Assembly: GCA_035610365.1 (NCBI GenBank)
Contig: CM069432.1
Location: 278,107,482-278,171,481 of the forward strand
DNA: 64,000 nucleotides
Origin: Aquatica leii
Lineage: Eukaryota; Arthropoda; Insecta; Coleoptera; Lampyridae
Direction of reading: 5' to 3'
Below the pieces are notes generated by a model, which worked only from the letters and a program-made list of their open reading frames with translations, was not told the DNA's origin and searched no databases. This document shows positions 32,991 through 43,355 of the stretch, one piece after another (the first letter of the stretch is position 1; every line of letters starts with the position of its first letter). Made by a program: the position numbers and the translations under genes.

Positions 32991-35013
32991 TTTAATATTG
33001 TATACAAGAAAATGCAAATTAAAAAATTAAGTTTTAATGTGTAATAGTTCTATAGTAGTTTTAGATTAAGAATTATTAAAATTGTAAACTGAAAAATAAC
33101 AAAATTAAGTTGCGCGTTAATTTTTCAAAACTCAAGTTTTAGAAATTAGAGATAAATAATAATTCTAATATAAACAAAAATTTAAAATAAAATTTTAAAC
33201 AATTTTAAACGAGTAAAACAAAAAAGAAATTAAAAAATTTGCGGTAAAAATACTTTTCAAGATAACTGAATCATTTTAAAAATGGTGACAAAAAAAAAAA
33301 TTTAAAACAATAATTTTTAACAGTTGGTACTAAAATTAGTTTTAAAACAGCGTAATAATTTTAACAGTTGGTAGTAAAAATGTTTTTAAAATGGCGGCTT
33401 CATTTTAAAATTACGGATTTGTTACTTATATATAAAATCATATAAGTTACTATGTTCTAAATTTAAAATCCGGTACATAATGCGTAGAGTAATGATTTAA
33501 AAAATAATTTGAAATCACAAATAAAGCTTAAAAAATAAAATCGAAGCAGTAAAGTAAAATAATATAAACAATTTAAAAAAAATTAACAAAGATGGACTTA
33601 CCGTGCGGTAAAAAAAAATTTACACAAGCACTTTTTTAAATATGGCACTTTAATTTACTATTATTTAAACGCACATGCTAACACACTTTCGTCTAAAACC
33701 GAACTGATTGCAATTAGAAAAATTTATTTTACCCCTACTTAATTACTTGGTTAATGTCATTGTGAGTCAAAAATCATTCAATTACTTGAAAATTTGGAAG
33801 TTTTTATTAAGAAATGACGCACAGTTTTTGTTTTCACGTTATGTAAAGGTTTTTCCAATTAAATTTTCAAATAACAAGAATTAAAAACTTTATAGCTAAA
33901 TTTTATGTATAAGAATGTATAAAACAATAATTAAAACAACACACGTGACAACAAAAAACATAGGAATTGCAAGTAATTATTAGAGAATTTACTCGTGCAC
34001 ATTTTAACAGAAATGATTCACACATTAACTTAAGCCCAATTAACAATCTTTAATATTTGCCACGAAAAAAGAAATATTACGTGCTACGTGCAAACGAACA
34101 AGTAATGCAAATTGCTACAGAGCAAACAACTAAACCGAATTGTTTGTTTAAATTAAAAAAAGTACTGCAACTAAATTGTAAATTTTACCTAGTACAAATA
34201 CTTGTTTGCTTATGACAAATAGAAATTTTAGCAATTACAATTAACGCAAACTAACTAATTATTGAAAGATTACAACAATTGATCACCGAAGCGCAATACT
34301 TTTAAATGCATTATTCCTAGAAAAAGCAAAAGCAACTACATTAAACAAACAAAATGCACGTTAACTAACTTTGGTAAAATAAAAACAATTTTCTAAACTT
34401 TAAATACGTAAAGTTAATAATAAGAATTTTCAACATTTTTGTGAAAACTGTACAACCAACAAAAGTGCATTAACAATAATTAGTATTCAATGTTATAATA
34501 ATTAATTTCGTACGCATTCCTCGATGTAGATATTTTATAAAAGAAAACTTGAATTTTTATATCTTAAAAAACGCACAGAATCTTATATCGCAAAAGCAAC
34601 TACATACATTAAACAAACAAAATGCACGTTAACTAACTTTGGTAAAATAAAAACAATTTTCTAAACTTTAAATACGTAAAGTTAAAAATAAGAATTTTCA
34701 ACATTTTTGTGAAAACTGTACAACCAACGAAAGTGCATTAACAATAATTAGTATTCAATGTTATAATAATTAATTCCGTTGACGCATTCCTCAATGTAGA
34801 TATTTTATAAAAGAAAACTTGAATTTTTATATCTTAAAAAAAAACGCACAGAATCTTATATCGCAAAAAAAAAATACTGTAAAAATATTAACGAATCAAA
34901 TATTGATAGCAAATAAAATATTACAGAATTAATATGGTTAAACTAAAAGTTTCATGTAATTAGGAAAAATCAATTAGAACAAGTTGCGTCAAACTCCATT
35001 TCACCAATAATTG
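32991..35013. other. Long AT-rich non-coding region of the inner element
   Basis: There is no gene. It lies between the left repeat and the polymerase promoter and contains a direct duplication (see 34326-34866). Such a region may hold control or replication signals, but no specific site is recognised. Confidence 0.55.
34326..34866. repeat. Tandem duplication, two copies of about 265-275 bp
   Basis: GCAAAAGCAACTACAT starts copies at 34326 and 34590, and the two then match almost base for base (including AAAATGCACGTTAACTAAC and ACTTGAATTTTTATATC). Copies end near 34589 and 34866. It lies directly upstream of the polymerase gene. Confidence 0.85.
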
Positions 35014-35020
35014 TATAAAA
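35014..35020 (+). promoter_or_regulatory. TATA box of the inner polymerase gene
   Basis: TATAAAA stands 67 bases before the first ATG (35087), which opens the spliced polymerase frame. Confidence 0.6.
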
Positions 35021-35086
35021 GCGAGTATTTTACAATAAAATGTTTAGTATTTGTTACAATTGTGTACAAAAACGCTTCTCTTTACG

Positions 35087-38000
35087 ATGTCTGCTTCAAC
35101 AATTTTAAATTTGTTCGGGTGTGGAGTGTTCCGAGAAGACGAGTTAGTTCAGGTGTATGAAGACATCTGCGAAAGGATGGTGCTTCATGGAGAAATAATC
35201 GATCAAGATGACGAGGCCATACTTATGCGTCTTATTGAAAAAGTCACCGCCATAAAAGTAAGTTTTTTAATTTATGTAATCTGGTAGTATTAAATTTTTA
35301 ATTGTAGAGTAACGTGGTGACACCATCTACGACGTGCCAACCAAATGTAAGTTATTTTGAACTCTTAGTAAATATTTTATTTATTAGTTTTATTATAGGA
35401 TCTTGATGGGTTAACGACTGAGATTCTACCATCTACATCGCGCGACGTCGATTATTATGTAAGTCATTTATCATTATTATTTACTTGTTCACGTAGAATT
35501 AATTTTAGGAACACGTCGGAATGGGTTACCCTAGTACTTTTCAGCATTTCACATTTATTAACCAAGGAGAAAAAAAGGTTAAAAAGTTTAACGCTACATG
35601 TAAAACCTTGGTGTTTAAATTTAAAGACGTGGCTACACCCATGAATCCGTTGGTCTGGCTAGAGGTAAAATATTAAACTTAATTTTACTATTTTATTTAT
35701 AAGATTTTTTGTTTTAGAATGCAATTAATGAATTGATGGGGCATTTGCTAAAAGATGCGGCTCCGGCAGATCGCGTAGGTTTAGTGCTGCGGAACGACAA
35801 TTACCCAGAGAAACCGGTGGGCATATCGTTTCGTCGTGTAGACCAATTAAACGCAAAAGCGGTCATGGCGACATTAGAAAAAGTTTTGCAGAGCAACGCC
35901 AATTTTTTTGCTTCTGACGCTTTACGTTTGCATATGGATAGAATTACTCTTCCTGTAGGCATGGGTCGCGACAGGATGACCGGAGTTACGTACATTGAGT
36001 TTTGCAGGCGTAAGAAAGGAATAATCGTCGTTGAAAATGCCGACACATTATGTCTAGCTCGTGCTTTGGTCTTATCAATCGCATGGAGAATCAAAGATCC
36101 ACTATTATACAGTCTTCAATTAGCTGGAAACCTCCAGACCAAAGCGCGAGCTGAGGACTTGTGTGCAGCTGCAGGAGTTGATCTAAGTACCGGCGGGACT
36201 CGCGAACACATCATAAAATTTCAAGATCACCTTGTAAATTACACAATTGTTGTATACAATAATCGTTTAGGTAAGTACTTCAATTTTTGTAATATTTATA
36301 TAACCGTTACAAAATTGAATGGTTTTAGGTAAATCAGTTTACTTCGAAGGCCCTCGTAGCAGCGATAGAGTAGTTTTAAATTTAATTTTAGAGAAAGGCC
36401 ATTACAATGTTATTACTAATTTATGTTCAGCGTTTTCGACTAAATACTTCTGCGAGATGTGTAGGATACGTACAGACAACAAAAGAGCTCATAAACAGTG
36501 CAAATATATTTGCCCGGCTTGCCATTCAACACCTCCATGCAACAAAGATCTAGAAACTGTATTATGCAATTTATGTAACAGAGATTTTCGAGGCCCTGAT
36601 TGCTTTGCAGAACATTCCAAGAAATTGTGTAAGATTCTTACAAGGTGTAATTCTTGTCTTAATAGTGTGTGGTTAGATAAGTCTAAACCTCATAAATGCG
36701 GGTACAGTTACTGCAACAACTGCGGTGCTGAAAAACCTATCCGTCACTTATGTTTTATGGCTAAAAATTCTTCTAAAAACTTAAATAAAAATTTTCTTTT
36801 TGTGTTTTATGATTTTGAATGTCGTCAGGATACTTCAGTAGTTGGAACTACAAACATGTTCTTACACACGCCAACATTATGCGTTGCTCAGCAGGTATGT
36901 CAGTCTTGCGTTAATAATGAAGATATTAACCAAGATTGTTTTTGCTGTGGGAAGCGGCAACATATTTTTAAAGAAGATCCTGTCGACAATTTTCTAAATT
37001 ACGTTTCGGCTCTAAAGAAAAAAATTAAAAAAGGAGACATTGTGGCGTTGGCACATAACATGAAAGGGTATGACGGTGCTTTTGTTTTGAAGGGGTTGTT
37101 AAAAAATACGAATGCTTGGAATCCGAAAATTATATCAACGGGGACCAAGTTAATGTCAATTAACTGCGACGGAAACATCAAATTTATTGATTCGATTAAT
37201 TATATGCCAATGCCACTGTCTAAGCTTCCCAAAACATTTAACTTTTCCGGTGGTAAAGGTTATTTTCCACACTTTTTTAATACTTTAGATAATCAAAATT
37301 ATGTTGGACTTATCCCTCCTGCACACTATTACGGTTGTGACGAGATGTCTATTTCAATGCGAAAAGATTTCTTAAATTGGTACGAGCAGCAGGTACAAAA
37401 TAATGTTATTTTTAACTTTCAATTAGAAATTGTTAAATATTGCATTGAAGATGTTAATATTTTACGGAAAGCCTGCTTGGAATTTTGGACGCGCTTTACA
37501 ACATCCAACGGAGTCGACCCTTTTCGAGAATCTTGCACAATTGCTGGAGCCTGCAATGCAGTTTACAGACGGAATTTTCTTCAAGAAAATTCTATAGGAC
37601 TCATACCCCCAAATGGCTACAGAATGGCTGACAAACAATCAACCATTGCAATTAAATGGCTGCTTTGGCTCGAACACTCTTTAGGAATCAAAATTCAACA
37701 CTCTGGAAATAACCGCGAAGTTAGACTGAAAGAGGGTTTTTTAGTTGATGGTTTTTGTGCGACTACTAATACCGTATACCAGTTCCATGGTTGCTATTTT
37801 CACGGCTGCGAGACTTGTTTTCCAGACCAAACAGCAAAACTCTGTGGTAACAAAAACGACACAATGTTTGCAAGGCGTGAAAAACTACAGCTATATCAGC
37901 CCGCATCCGTTCTTTTGGTTACAACTTGGTGGAAATGAAGGAGTGCGATTTTAGGAACTTTATCAAAATTAATATTCAAGCTAAAGAATTTACATTAAAC

Positions 38001-39417
38001 CATGCCATAGTTCGAAACGAACCTCTGCATCCTCGTGACAGCTTCTTTGGGGGTCGAACAAACGCAGTTAAATTATATCACAAGGCAGAAGAGGATGAAG
38101 TAATCCGGTATCTTGACGTATGTTCACTTTACCCTTTTGTAAATAAATATGGAAAATATCCGGTTGGCCATCCAACAATTCATGTTGGTAACGATACGTG
38201 TGCCAAACTACCGTTGGATACCATCGAAGGCATCATAAAATGCACCGTTCTACCGCCATCAAATTTGTACCATCCTGTTCTGCCTTGTAGAATGCACGGT
38301 AAACTTATGTTTATTCTTTGTAGGCTTTGCGGTGAAAACATGTTATATAACGATTGCCGCCATACAGACGATGAACGTAAGTTTACAGGTACTTATGTTG
38401 CGGACGAACTCCGAGAAGCTTTGTCACAAGGATACAAAGTGTTAGAAATTTTAGAAATTTGGGAGTATGAGATTGCACAATACAGTAAAAATTGTAGATC
38501 TGGAGGATTGTTTACATCATATGTTAATAATTTTTTAAAGCTAAAACAAGAGTGTAGTGGATGGCCTTCATGGTGTACGGATGACCAGACCAAAGATCGG
38601 TACGTAACTGAGTATCTCGAACGCGAGGGGATTGCGTTAGATAAGTCGAATATTTCTGTCAACCCCGGTATGCGATACATCGCTAAATTATGCTTAAATA
38701 GTTTTTGGGGCAAATTTGCCCAACGCGAAAATCTAATGCAATCCTCTATCATACAGGACCCTTATGATTTATTTAAGATGCTGACCGACCCTTCGGTGGA
38801 GGCTCATTCACTCACTGCTGTTGATGATGATACCGTTATTTTGAATTGGGACAGGCCGGACGAAGGTATTGTACCATTAAAAACCGTAAACGTAGCTTTG
38901 GCCACTTACACCACAGCCAATGCACGATTAGAGTTATACAAATACTTGAAAAAGTTGGATAGACGTGTACTCTACTTTGATACAGATTCGATCATTTTTA
39001 CACAAAAACCGGGAGAATGGGTCCCCGCGGAGACAAGGAGATTTCCTTGGCGATATGACTGACGAGATCGAATGTTACGGTCCTGGAAGTAAAATAGTTG
39101 AATTTGTTAGCGGAGGTCCTAAAAATTATGCATTTAAGGTGTTTTCGACAAAGTCTAAGAGTTATGAATACACATGTAAGGTAAAGGGTATTACTTTAAA
39201 CTTTAAAAACGCACAGGTTGTCAATTTCGAAACCCTTAAAAGCCTGGTTTTGGATCAAGCAGAGGACACGTATGTTCAAACGGATCGACGTATTTGTAGA
39301 AACTCCATGTACGATGTTCTATCACGTCCGGAGAAAAAAGTGTATAGAGTAAATTATACGAAACGACGTCGACTCGAAGACAGTGTGGACACACTGCCTT
39401 ACGGATACCGTTCATAA
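35087..39417 (+). pseudogene. Inner Polinton protein-primed DNA polymerase B, six exons, two frameshifts
   Basis: Replicates the element from its ends with a protein primer. Exons are 35087-35257, 35308-35346, 35399-35458, 35509-35664, 35718-36270 and 36329-39417; the five introns of 50-58 bp are all GT..AG and keep one frame. The N-terminal region includes TLEKVLQSN and a cysteine-rich cluster (CPACHSTPPCNKD, CNLCNRDF, CNNCGAEK). The exonuclease shows FYDFEC, AHNMKGYDGAF and YCIEDVNIL; the palm shows YLDVCSLYPFVNKYGKYP (A), KLCLNSFWGKF (B) and VLYFDTDSIIF (C). A segment between them (VYQFHGCYFHGC) looks like an endonuclease-type insert. One-base shifts near 37900 and 39030 break the frame; homology resumes both times. 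All polymerase catalytic motifs are kept. Confidence 0.87.
35258..36328 (+). other. Five short introns of the inner polymerase gene
   Basis: Introns at 35258-35307, 35347-35398, 35459-35508, 35665-35717 and 36271-36328. Donors are GTAAGT or GTAAAA and acceptors TTGTAG, TTATAG or TTTTAG. The first four sit between codons (phase 0), the last after the first base of a Gly codon. Joined exons give a continuous frame, which is strong evidence for splicing. Confidence 0.8.
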
Positions 39418-39739
39418 CTTTGTAGTGGTTTTCTCATTTTACTGTATATAGTGTATTTAGGTATCTATTATATGTTTTAGTTACTATTTTTAATTTGATC
39501 TTTATAATTTATTTTGGTATTTATTGTAAATGTACACATATTTAAGCGTTATTCACTTTTTTTCTTTTTTAATAGTGAGTATTTATGTATTGATTTGTTT
39601 TATTGTGTTATCTTTTATTGTTTAAATTTCATTACATTTTATTATTAGTATTAATATTGTTCTTATTTATTTGTAAATGTCTAATGAGTTCGTTAAATAT
39701 TTTTGTAATAAAAACACTTAAATAGCAACTAATTGTTTT
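39418..39739. terminator. Convergent 3' region between polymerase and protease genes
   Basis: AT-rich spacer holding polyadenylation-type words (AATAAA near 39707 for the plus-strand gene; the minus strand is A/T-rich throughout). No gene. Confidence 0.45.
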
Positions 39740-40234
39740 TTATTTTGTTAATGTGTACAAAAATCTTATAAAATATCTAATACATTGGTTTTTTAAAATA
39801 CAAATTATACAATAAACTAATGCATACATCGTTTTTATTAAATCATTATCAAATATTTCTAAAAATTCTATCATATTTGTATTACAAAGTTTTAAATATA
39901 AATATACAAGACAATATTGACCGCAAAACATAGAATGAAAATCTTGTAAAATTTTACAATTAAAAGTCCAAGTACAACAATTTCTTTCCAAAAACTTTTT
40001 ATGATATCCTAGGGGCGGTCTTCCAAAAGAATCAAAATATTCTCCATGTCCATATTCATCAATGTAAAACGCTGCCCAATGTTCACCAGGTTTATAGGAG
40101 GGGTCGGTGTTTGCAATAATAGCACAAGGTCTTTGTATACGCCATGGTAGTTGATTAGAAGCACATACAAGTCGATGTACATTCTTGGTGGTCGGGATGT
40201 TCTTCAAACATTGTTGAATTTGTACCGCATTCAT
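39740..40234 (-). CDS. Inner Polinton adenain-like cysteine protease (Ulp1 fold)
   Basis: A capsid-maturation protease related to adenovirus adenain. The ATG at 40234 is preferred because MNAVQIQQCLKNIPTT is the usual family start; an in-frame GTG 27 bases upstream is less likely. The catalytic set is visible: His in GEHWAAFYID (about residues 60-69), Asp in EYFDSFGRPP, and Cys in MFCGQYCLVYLYLKL. The about 165-residue length fits. The last about 35 residues are hydrophobic and unlike the family, so a late frameshift may have altered the tail. It closes the minus-strand block, and its start overlaps the extension of the DLQGF-type gene upstream. It would cleave capsid precursors and the pVI-like protein in the particle. 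Confidence 0.83.
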   Translation of the reverse strand: MNAVQIQQCLKNIPTTKNVHRLVCASNQLPWRIQRPCAIIANTDPSYKPGEHWAAFYIDEYGHGEYFDSFGRPPLGYHKKFLERNCCTWTFNCKILQDFHSMFCGQYCLVYLYLKLCNTNMIEFLEIFDNDLIKTMYALVYCIICILKNQCIRYFIRFLYTLTK

Positions 40235-40706
40235 CTCTGCTATTTTTCTTTGACCATTCACATAAAATTAAAGCGTGTTCCAGAGCACACGAAGGGCTTT
40301 CAATGTGATGATGTAGACATTTGATTGCTTGCATCTCTTTTTAGTTCTTTAAAGGTTGGACAACTGAGCCCTCCATGTTAACTACCGGTTTATTTAAAAA
40401 ATTTAAAGTATTTTGCTTTTCATAACCTTTAACAAAAATACCGTTAAAAGGCGTCAACAATTTTCTAAGTTCGTCTTCGAAATCTTCAAAATTTATATAT
40501 CCAGTACTCCATTTTAGACCATGAAAATAATTTTCCAAGTAATAAACTTCGTTTTTCACTGATTTTGGCAAAGTAGAATAAGGCATCGGTGGCTTTATGA
40601 GCAAAACTTCGCAATAGTCACCATCTGACGAAACAACCGCAACTTCTTTAGGAATAAATTTTTTGTCTGCTCCGCGGAAACCTTGCAAATCAACAAACGC
40701 GTCCAT
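40235..40706 (-). pseudogene. DLQGF-type Polinton protein, interrupted by one stop
   Basis: The ATG at 40706 opens MDAFVDLQGFRGADKKFIPK, then VLLIKPPMPYSTLP and YFHGLKWSTGY. This is the pattern of a small uncharacterised protein that recurs in insect Polinton and adintovirus-like elements (DLQGF start, HGL.W motif). A TAA at 40341-40343 ends the frame after 121 codons, but the same frame continues with a His/Cys-rich stretch (KCLHHHIESPSCALEHA) and a LILCEW-like end, as in family members, running into the protease start. So one nonsense change probably cut the protein. The function is unknown; an RNase H-like or exonuclease-like role is only a guess. Confidence 0.66.
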
Positions 40707-40756
40707 TCTTCTCGAGTGTTAATTAATAACTAAGTTAAGTAAAGTGTCGAGTATTC

Positions 40757-42070
40757 TTAACTACTAAAATCTACCATTACATTTCTATGTTTATCAATTT
40801 CTATGACGTTGTCAAATTCTGCGTAAACTAAACAGTTTATAGTTTCACTTAACGCATCTTCGAATCCGACTTCTATGCGCAACGACCCATTCTTTACAAG
40901 ATTCCAATGTGTATTAGCATTTGCCGATAAATCCGGTGTTAAATCAAAAGCCATTAAACAGTAACCTTTAGGGTAATCTTCTCGAGATATATCATTTCCT
41001 TCATTTAAGAAATGAATGCCGGTTCCGGAGTATAAAGTATGGTATGCTCGCACGTACAAGCCTGATTTTGTAAAATCCGGTTGAAGTGGTTTTGACGGAA
41101 TTTGCTGGCCATCAATATACAAAGACAGATAATTAATTTTATAATGATGAAAATTAAACGGGTTGGTGGCGTAATCTCCATTGAACGCTTTATTTGACAC
41201 AAATCCAATAATACAACGTTTAGGTAATTGGCCTAAGAAAACGTTGTCTAAAGACTTTCGTTGAATCCCTGATGGAATAGTCAATACTTTAACATCGGCT
41301 TTGGTTATTGGATATTTTGCAGAAGTAGATTCTAACGCTTTTGTGTGTGCAATTAGAATTGTAGGATTAATTTTCATTCTTCTTACTAAAAGACTGGCTT
41401 CTAAAATTTTCACCTTGTACGTAGACCCTAATTTAGCCATTAAACTAAACGAATCTCTTGAACGAACAAATTTTATCTTCATTTCGACGCCGTTAACAAG
41501 AAATTTTTCTTGATTAAATATGTCAGAGTGGACATGTCCTATCATCTCGATTTGGTTATTTTCGGAAGTAAAAGATTTTCTTTTAATGAATCCTACATTG
41601 TCTTCCGTCAAATTATCCATTTTTCCTGGTGTATCACTATGCCATAAACTACACGATAAATGTGAAGATTTTGCTTCTGGTCCATAGTTTAGTAAAGTTT
41701 CAATATAAGAACGGTATGCATACGTATTATTAGGCGGAGATACAAGTTTCTGATTTAAATAAATCTCAACTTGACTAAATAGTGAATGTAACCAGTTATT
41801 TACGGGTCCTACAACATCCTCAACGTTTAACGAAGTATCGTCATGTCTCACGATTTTGGCTGTTACATACAACATTGTTTGGCTTAAGTCTAAGTAATCA
41901 TTGCCGTTGCCAGGTATAACAAATTCAATCGGTGCGTCGTCAGTTAACGAAGATAGCGGCTTATAGAAAATCCATTCGCCAGATTCTATACTTGTTTGAG
42001 TTGATGGGAGGGCAAATAAATCTAATTCAGATTTAATGCATTCGCAAGATTGAGCATGAAGAAAAGCCAT
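40757..42070 (-). CDS. Inner Polinton major capsid protein (double jelly roll), intact
   Basis: 437 codons from the ATG at 42070 without a break. It is the hexon-like protein that would form the icosahedral shell. The family pattern is clear: an N-terminal ESGEWIFYKPLSSL, then NDYLDLSQTMLYVTAKIV (first jelly-roll strands), NNWLHSLFSQVEIYLNQKLV, and ETLLNYG. In the second half are GIQRKSLDNVFLGQLPKRCI, NYLSLYIDGQQIPSKPLQPD and GYCLMAFDLTPDL. The length of about 440 fits Polinton and adintovirus capsid proteins. It follows the pVI-like gene after two bases and precedes the DLQGF-type gene. The open frame over 1.3 kb in an element with other breaks suggests recent activity or retained selection. 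Confidence 0.9.
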   Translation of the reverse strand: MAFLHAQSCECIKSELDLFALPSTQTSIESGEWIFYKPLSSLTDDAPIEFVIPGNGNDYLDLSQTMLYVTAKIVRHDDTSLNVEDVVGPVNNWLHSLFSQVEIYLNQKLVSPPNNTYAYRSYIETLLNYGPEAKSSHLSCSLWHSDTPGKMDNLTEDNVGFIKRKSFTSENNQIEMIGHVHSDIFNQEKFLVNGVEMKIKFVRSRDSFSLMAKLGSTYKVKILEASLLVRRMKINPTILIAHTKALESTSAKYPITKADVKVLTIPSGIQRKSLDNVFLGQLPKRCIIGFVSNKAFNGDYATNPFNFHHYKINYLSLYIDGQQIPSKPLQPDFTKSGLYVRAYHTLYSGTGIHFLNEGNDISREDYPKGYCLMAFDLTPDLSANANTHWNLVKNGSLRIEVGFEDALSETINCLVYAEFDNVIEIDKHRNVMVDFSS

Positions 42071-42072
42071 TA

Positions 42073-42516
42073 CTAATTTCTGTCAAAAATATCGTTGTAA
42101 TTAACTTTTGAATTAGCAGGCTTGCGTCTAGAATTTGACGTCTTCTTGTTAATTACAGACAGAGAATGACTAGTTATGTTTTGACGCCGTTTTTTATATC
42201 CAGAGCCCTGCATTAGATTTTCAATTTTAGTGTCTGCTTTGCGCTTCAGACTCTGACCGGCTTCGCGCATTCTATCTTGAAACGATTCTTTGATTGGTCG
42301 GTTTTCCACAATATCTCCTAAAATATTACTTCCCGTCCTCAACGCTTCTTTTCCTACTGCTTTCACGCCTGACTTAAACAATGGTAAAATTGAACGAAAT
42401 ATACCCCCCAACCAACTTCCAATTCCATGACCTCTTTGATATGGGGCCCCTCGGTAAATAACACCAATTCCACTACCGGCTTGATTAATGTAATATTGTT
42501 GATATGGACACGCCAT
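42073..42516 (-). CDS. Inner Polinton pVI-like minor capsid/cement protein
   Basis: 147 codons from the ATG at 42516. The N-terminus is glycine-rich with YYINQAGSGIGVIYRG and YQRGHGIGSWLGGIFRSILP, a glycine-spaced amphipathic stretch like the membrane-active start of adenovirus pVI and related Polinton proteins. GKEALRTGSNILGDIVE follows, then a Lys/Arg-rich C-terminus (GSGYKKRRQ, SNSRRKPANSK) suited to DNA contact or nuclear import. Glycine pairs such as GSG and GHGIGS could be adenain cleavage sites. It sits between penton and capsid genes with gaps of five and two bases, the usual morphogenesis order. It lines the inside of the capsid or helps membrane passage, by analogy. Confidence 0.75.
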   Translation of the reverse strand: MACPYQQYYINQAGSGIGVIYRGAPYQRGHGIGSWLGGIFRSILPLFKSGVKAVGKEALRTGSNILGDIVENRPIKESFQDRMREAGQSLKRKADTKIENLMQGSGYKKRRQNITSHSLSVINKKTSNSRRKPANSKVNYNDIFDRN

Positions 42517-42521
42517 GTTAG

Positions 42522-43355
42522 TTAAGTTTTGAAATGAAGTTTCAAATTCAACGTTCCAAACTCGAATGGCATAGAAGCTGCCGTGTCGGTTCTTATATTT
42601 ATTTCTATATTTTCAAACTCTTTTCTCATCAGAGGTATGTAATGTACAGGAGAAAACACTACATCTTTGTGACATCCGTAATTGTAATTGTCAGAAGTGA
42701 CATTGACAATTCGTAATAAAGGTGCTAAGACATCTCCTACTAATTGCGGTTCTACAATATCACAATAAATAAACATTTGAGATGGTATACCTGTCCATAT
42801 GTTTGCTGGATGAGCTGAAGTTTTTTCTTTTGCTAAATTTTGATCGGGTTGAAAGCCTAATTGAAGTGCTAATCTTCTTGAAAAACCGAGTACCGATAAT
42901 GTCGTGTTTACTTTTAAGAAAACTCTTTTTGTTATTCTGTTGTATTTAAAGTTTATCAGTTTCCTTATTATTTCGTGGTTATTAATTTCAGTAATAACGT
43001 CTTCGATTGATTCGTAGTTTCCTGGAGAAATTTTTACAATATGCCATTCTTGATAAGAAAAATGAATTGAATCTTTATTGTCAAGCAAATGTTTCGTTGC
43101 AAGATTTAACACTTCTTCGAGACTTAACTCGTGTTCTTCGGGTGGTTCAGTCCTATAGTACATTAAGTTATCAGTTTCTCCAACTGCTAAAAACGAACAC
43201 GGATATTGAATTTCAGAAATTCCAACAACCCATTCTCCAGTCAATCTTACTCGTTTAGGTAATTGTGTCATAAAATTTGCAGTTGTATTGTTAGGGTAGT
43301 AATTCATAGAACTATTACTTAGCAATGTTAAATAAAACTCATTCTCGGTATTCAT
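42522..43355 (-). CDS. Inner Polinton penton protein (single jelly roll), intact
   Basis: 277 codons from the ATG at 43355. This start was chosen because it overlaps the integrase stop as ATGA and MNTENEFYLTLLSNSSM is the usual family start. The pentameric vertex protein has the expected pattern: NTTANFMTQLPKRVRLTGEW, VGISEIQYPCSF, LGFSRRLALQLGFQ, FIYCDIVEPQLVGD and PLLRIVNV, then SPVHYIPLMRKEFENIEINI with a GTLNLKLHF end strand. It is closely packed with the integrase gene upstream and the pVI-like gene downstream, and no break is seen. Confidence 0.85.
   Translation of the reverse strand: MNTENEFYLTLLSNSSMNYYPNNTTANFMTQLPKRVRLTGEWVVGISEIQYPCSFLAVGETDNLMYYRTEPPEEHELSLEEVLNLATKHLLDNKDSIHFSYQEWHIVKISPGNYESIEDVITEINNHEIIRKLINFKYNRITKRVFLKVNTTLSVLGFSRRLALQLGFQPDQNLAKEKTSAHPANIWTGIPSQMFIYCDIVEPQLVGDVLAPLLRIVNVTSDNYNYGCHKDVVFSPVHYIPLMRKEFENIEINIRTDTAASMPFEFGTLNLKLHFKT

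Noticed and set aside
32600..32995. Open frames of 67-131 codons with repeated SLSHIFFSLTHFF, also on the right at 47360-47799
   Set aside because: They come from the CT-rich minisatellite of the inner inverted repeat and are open in more than one frame; no gene evidence.
43007..43258. Plus-strand frame opposite the inner penton gene
   Set aside because: Shadow of an intact, recognisable minus-strand gene.
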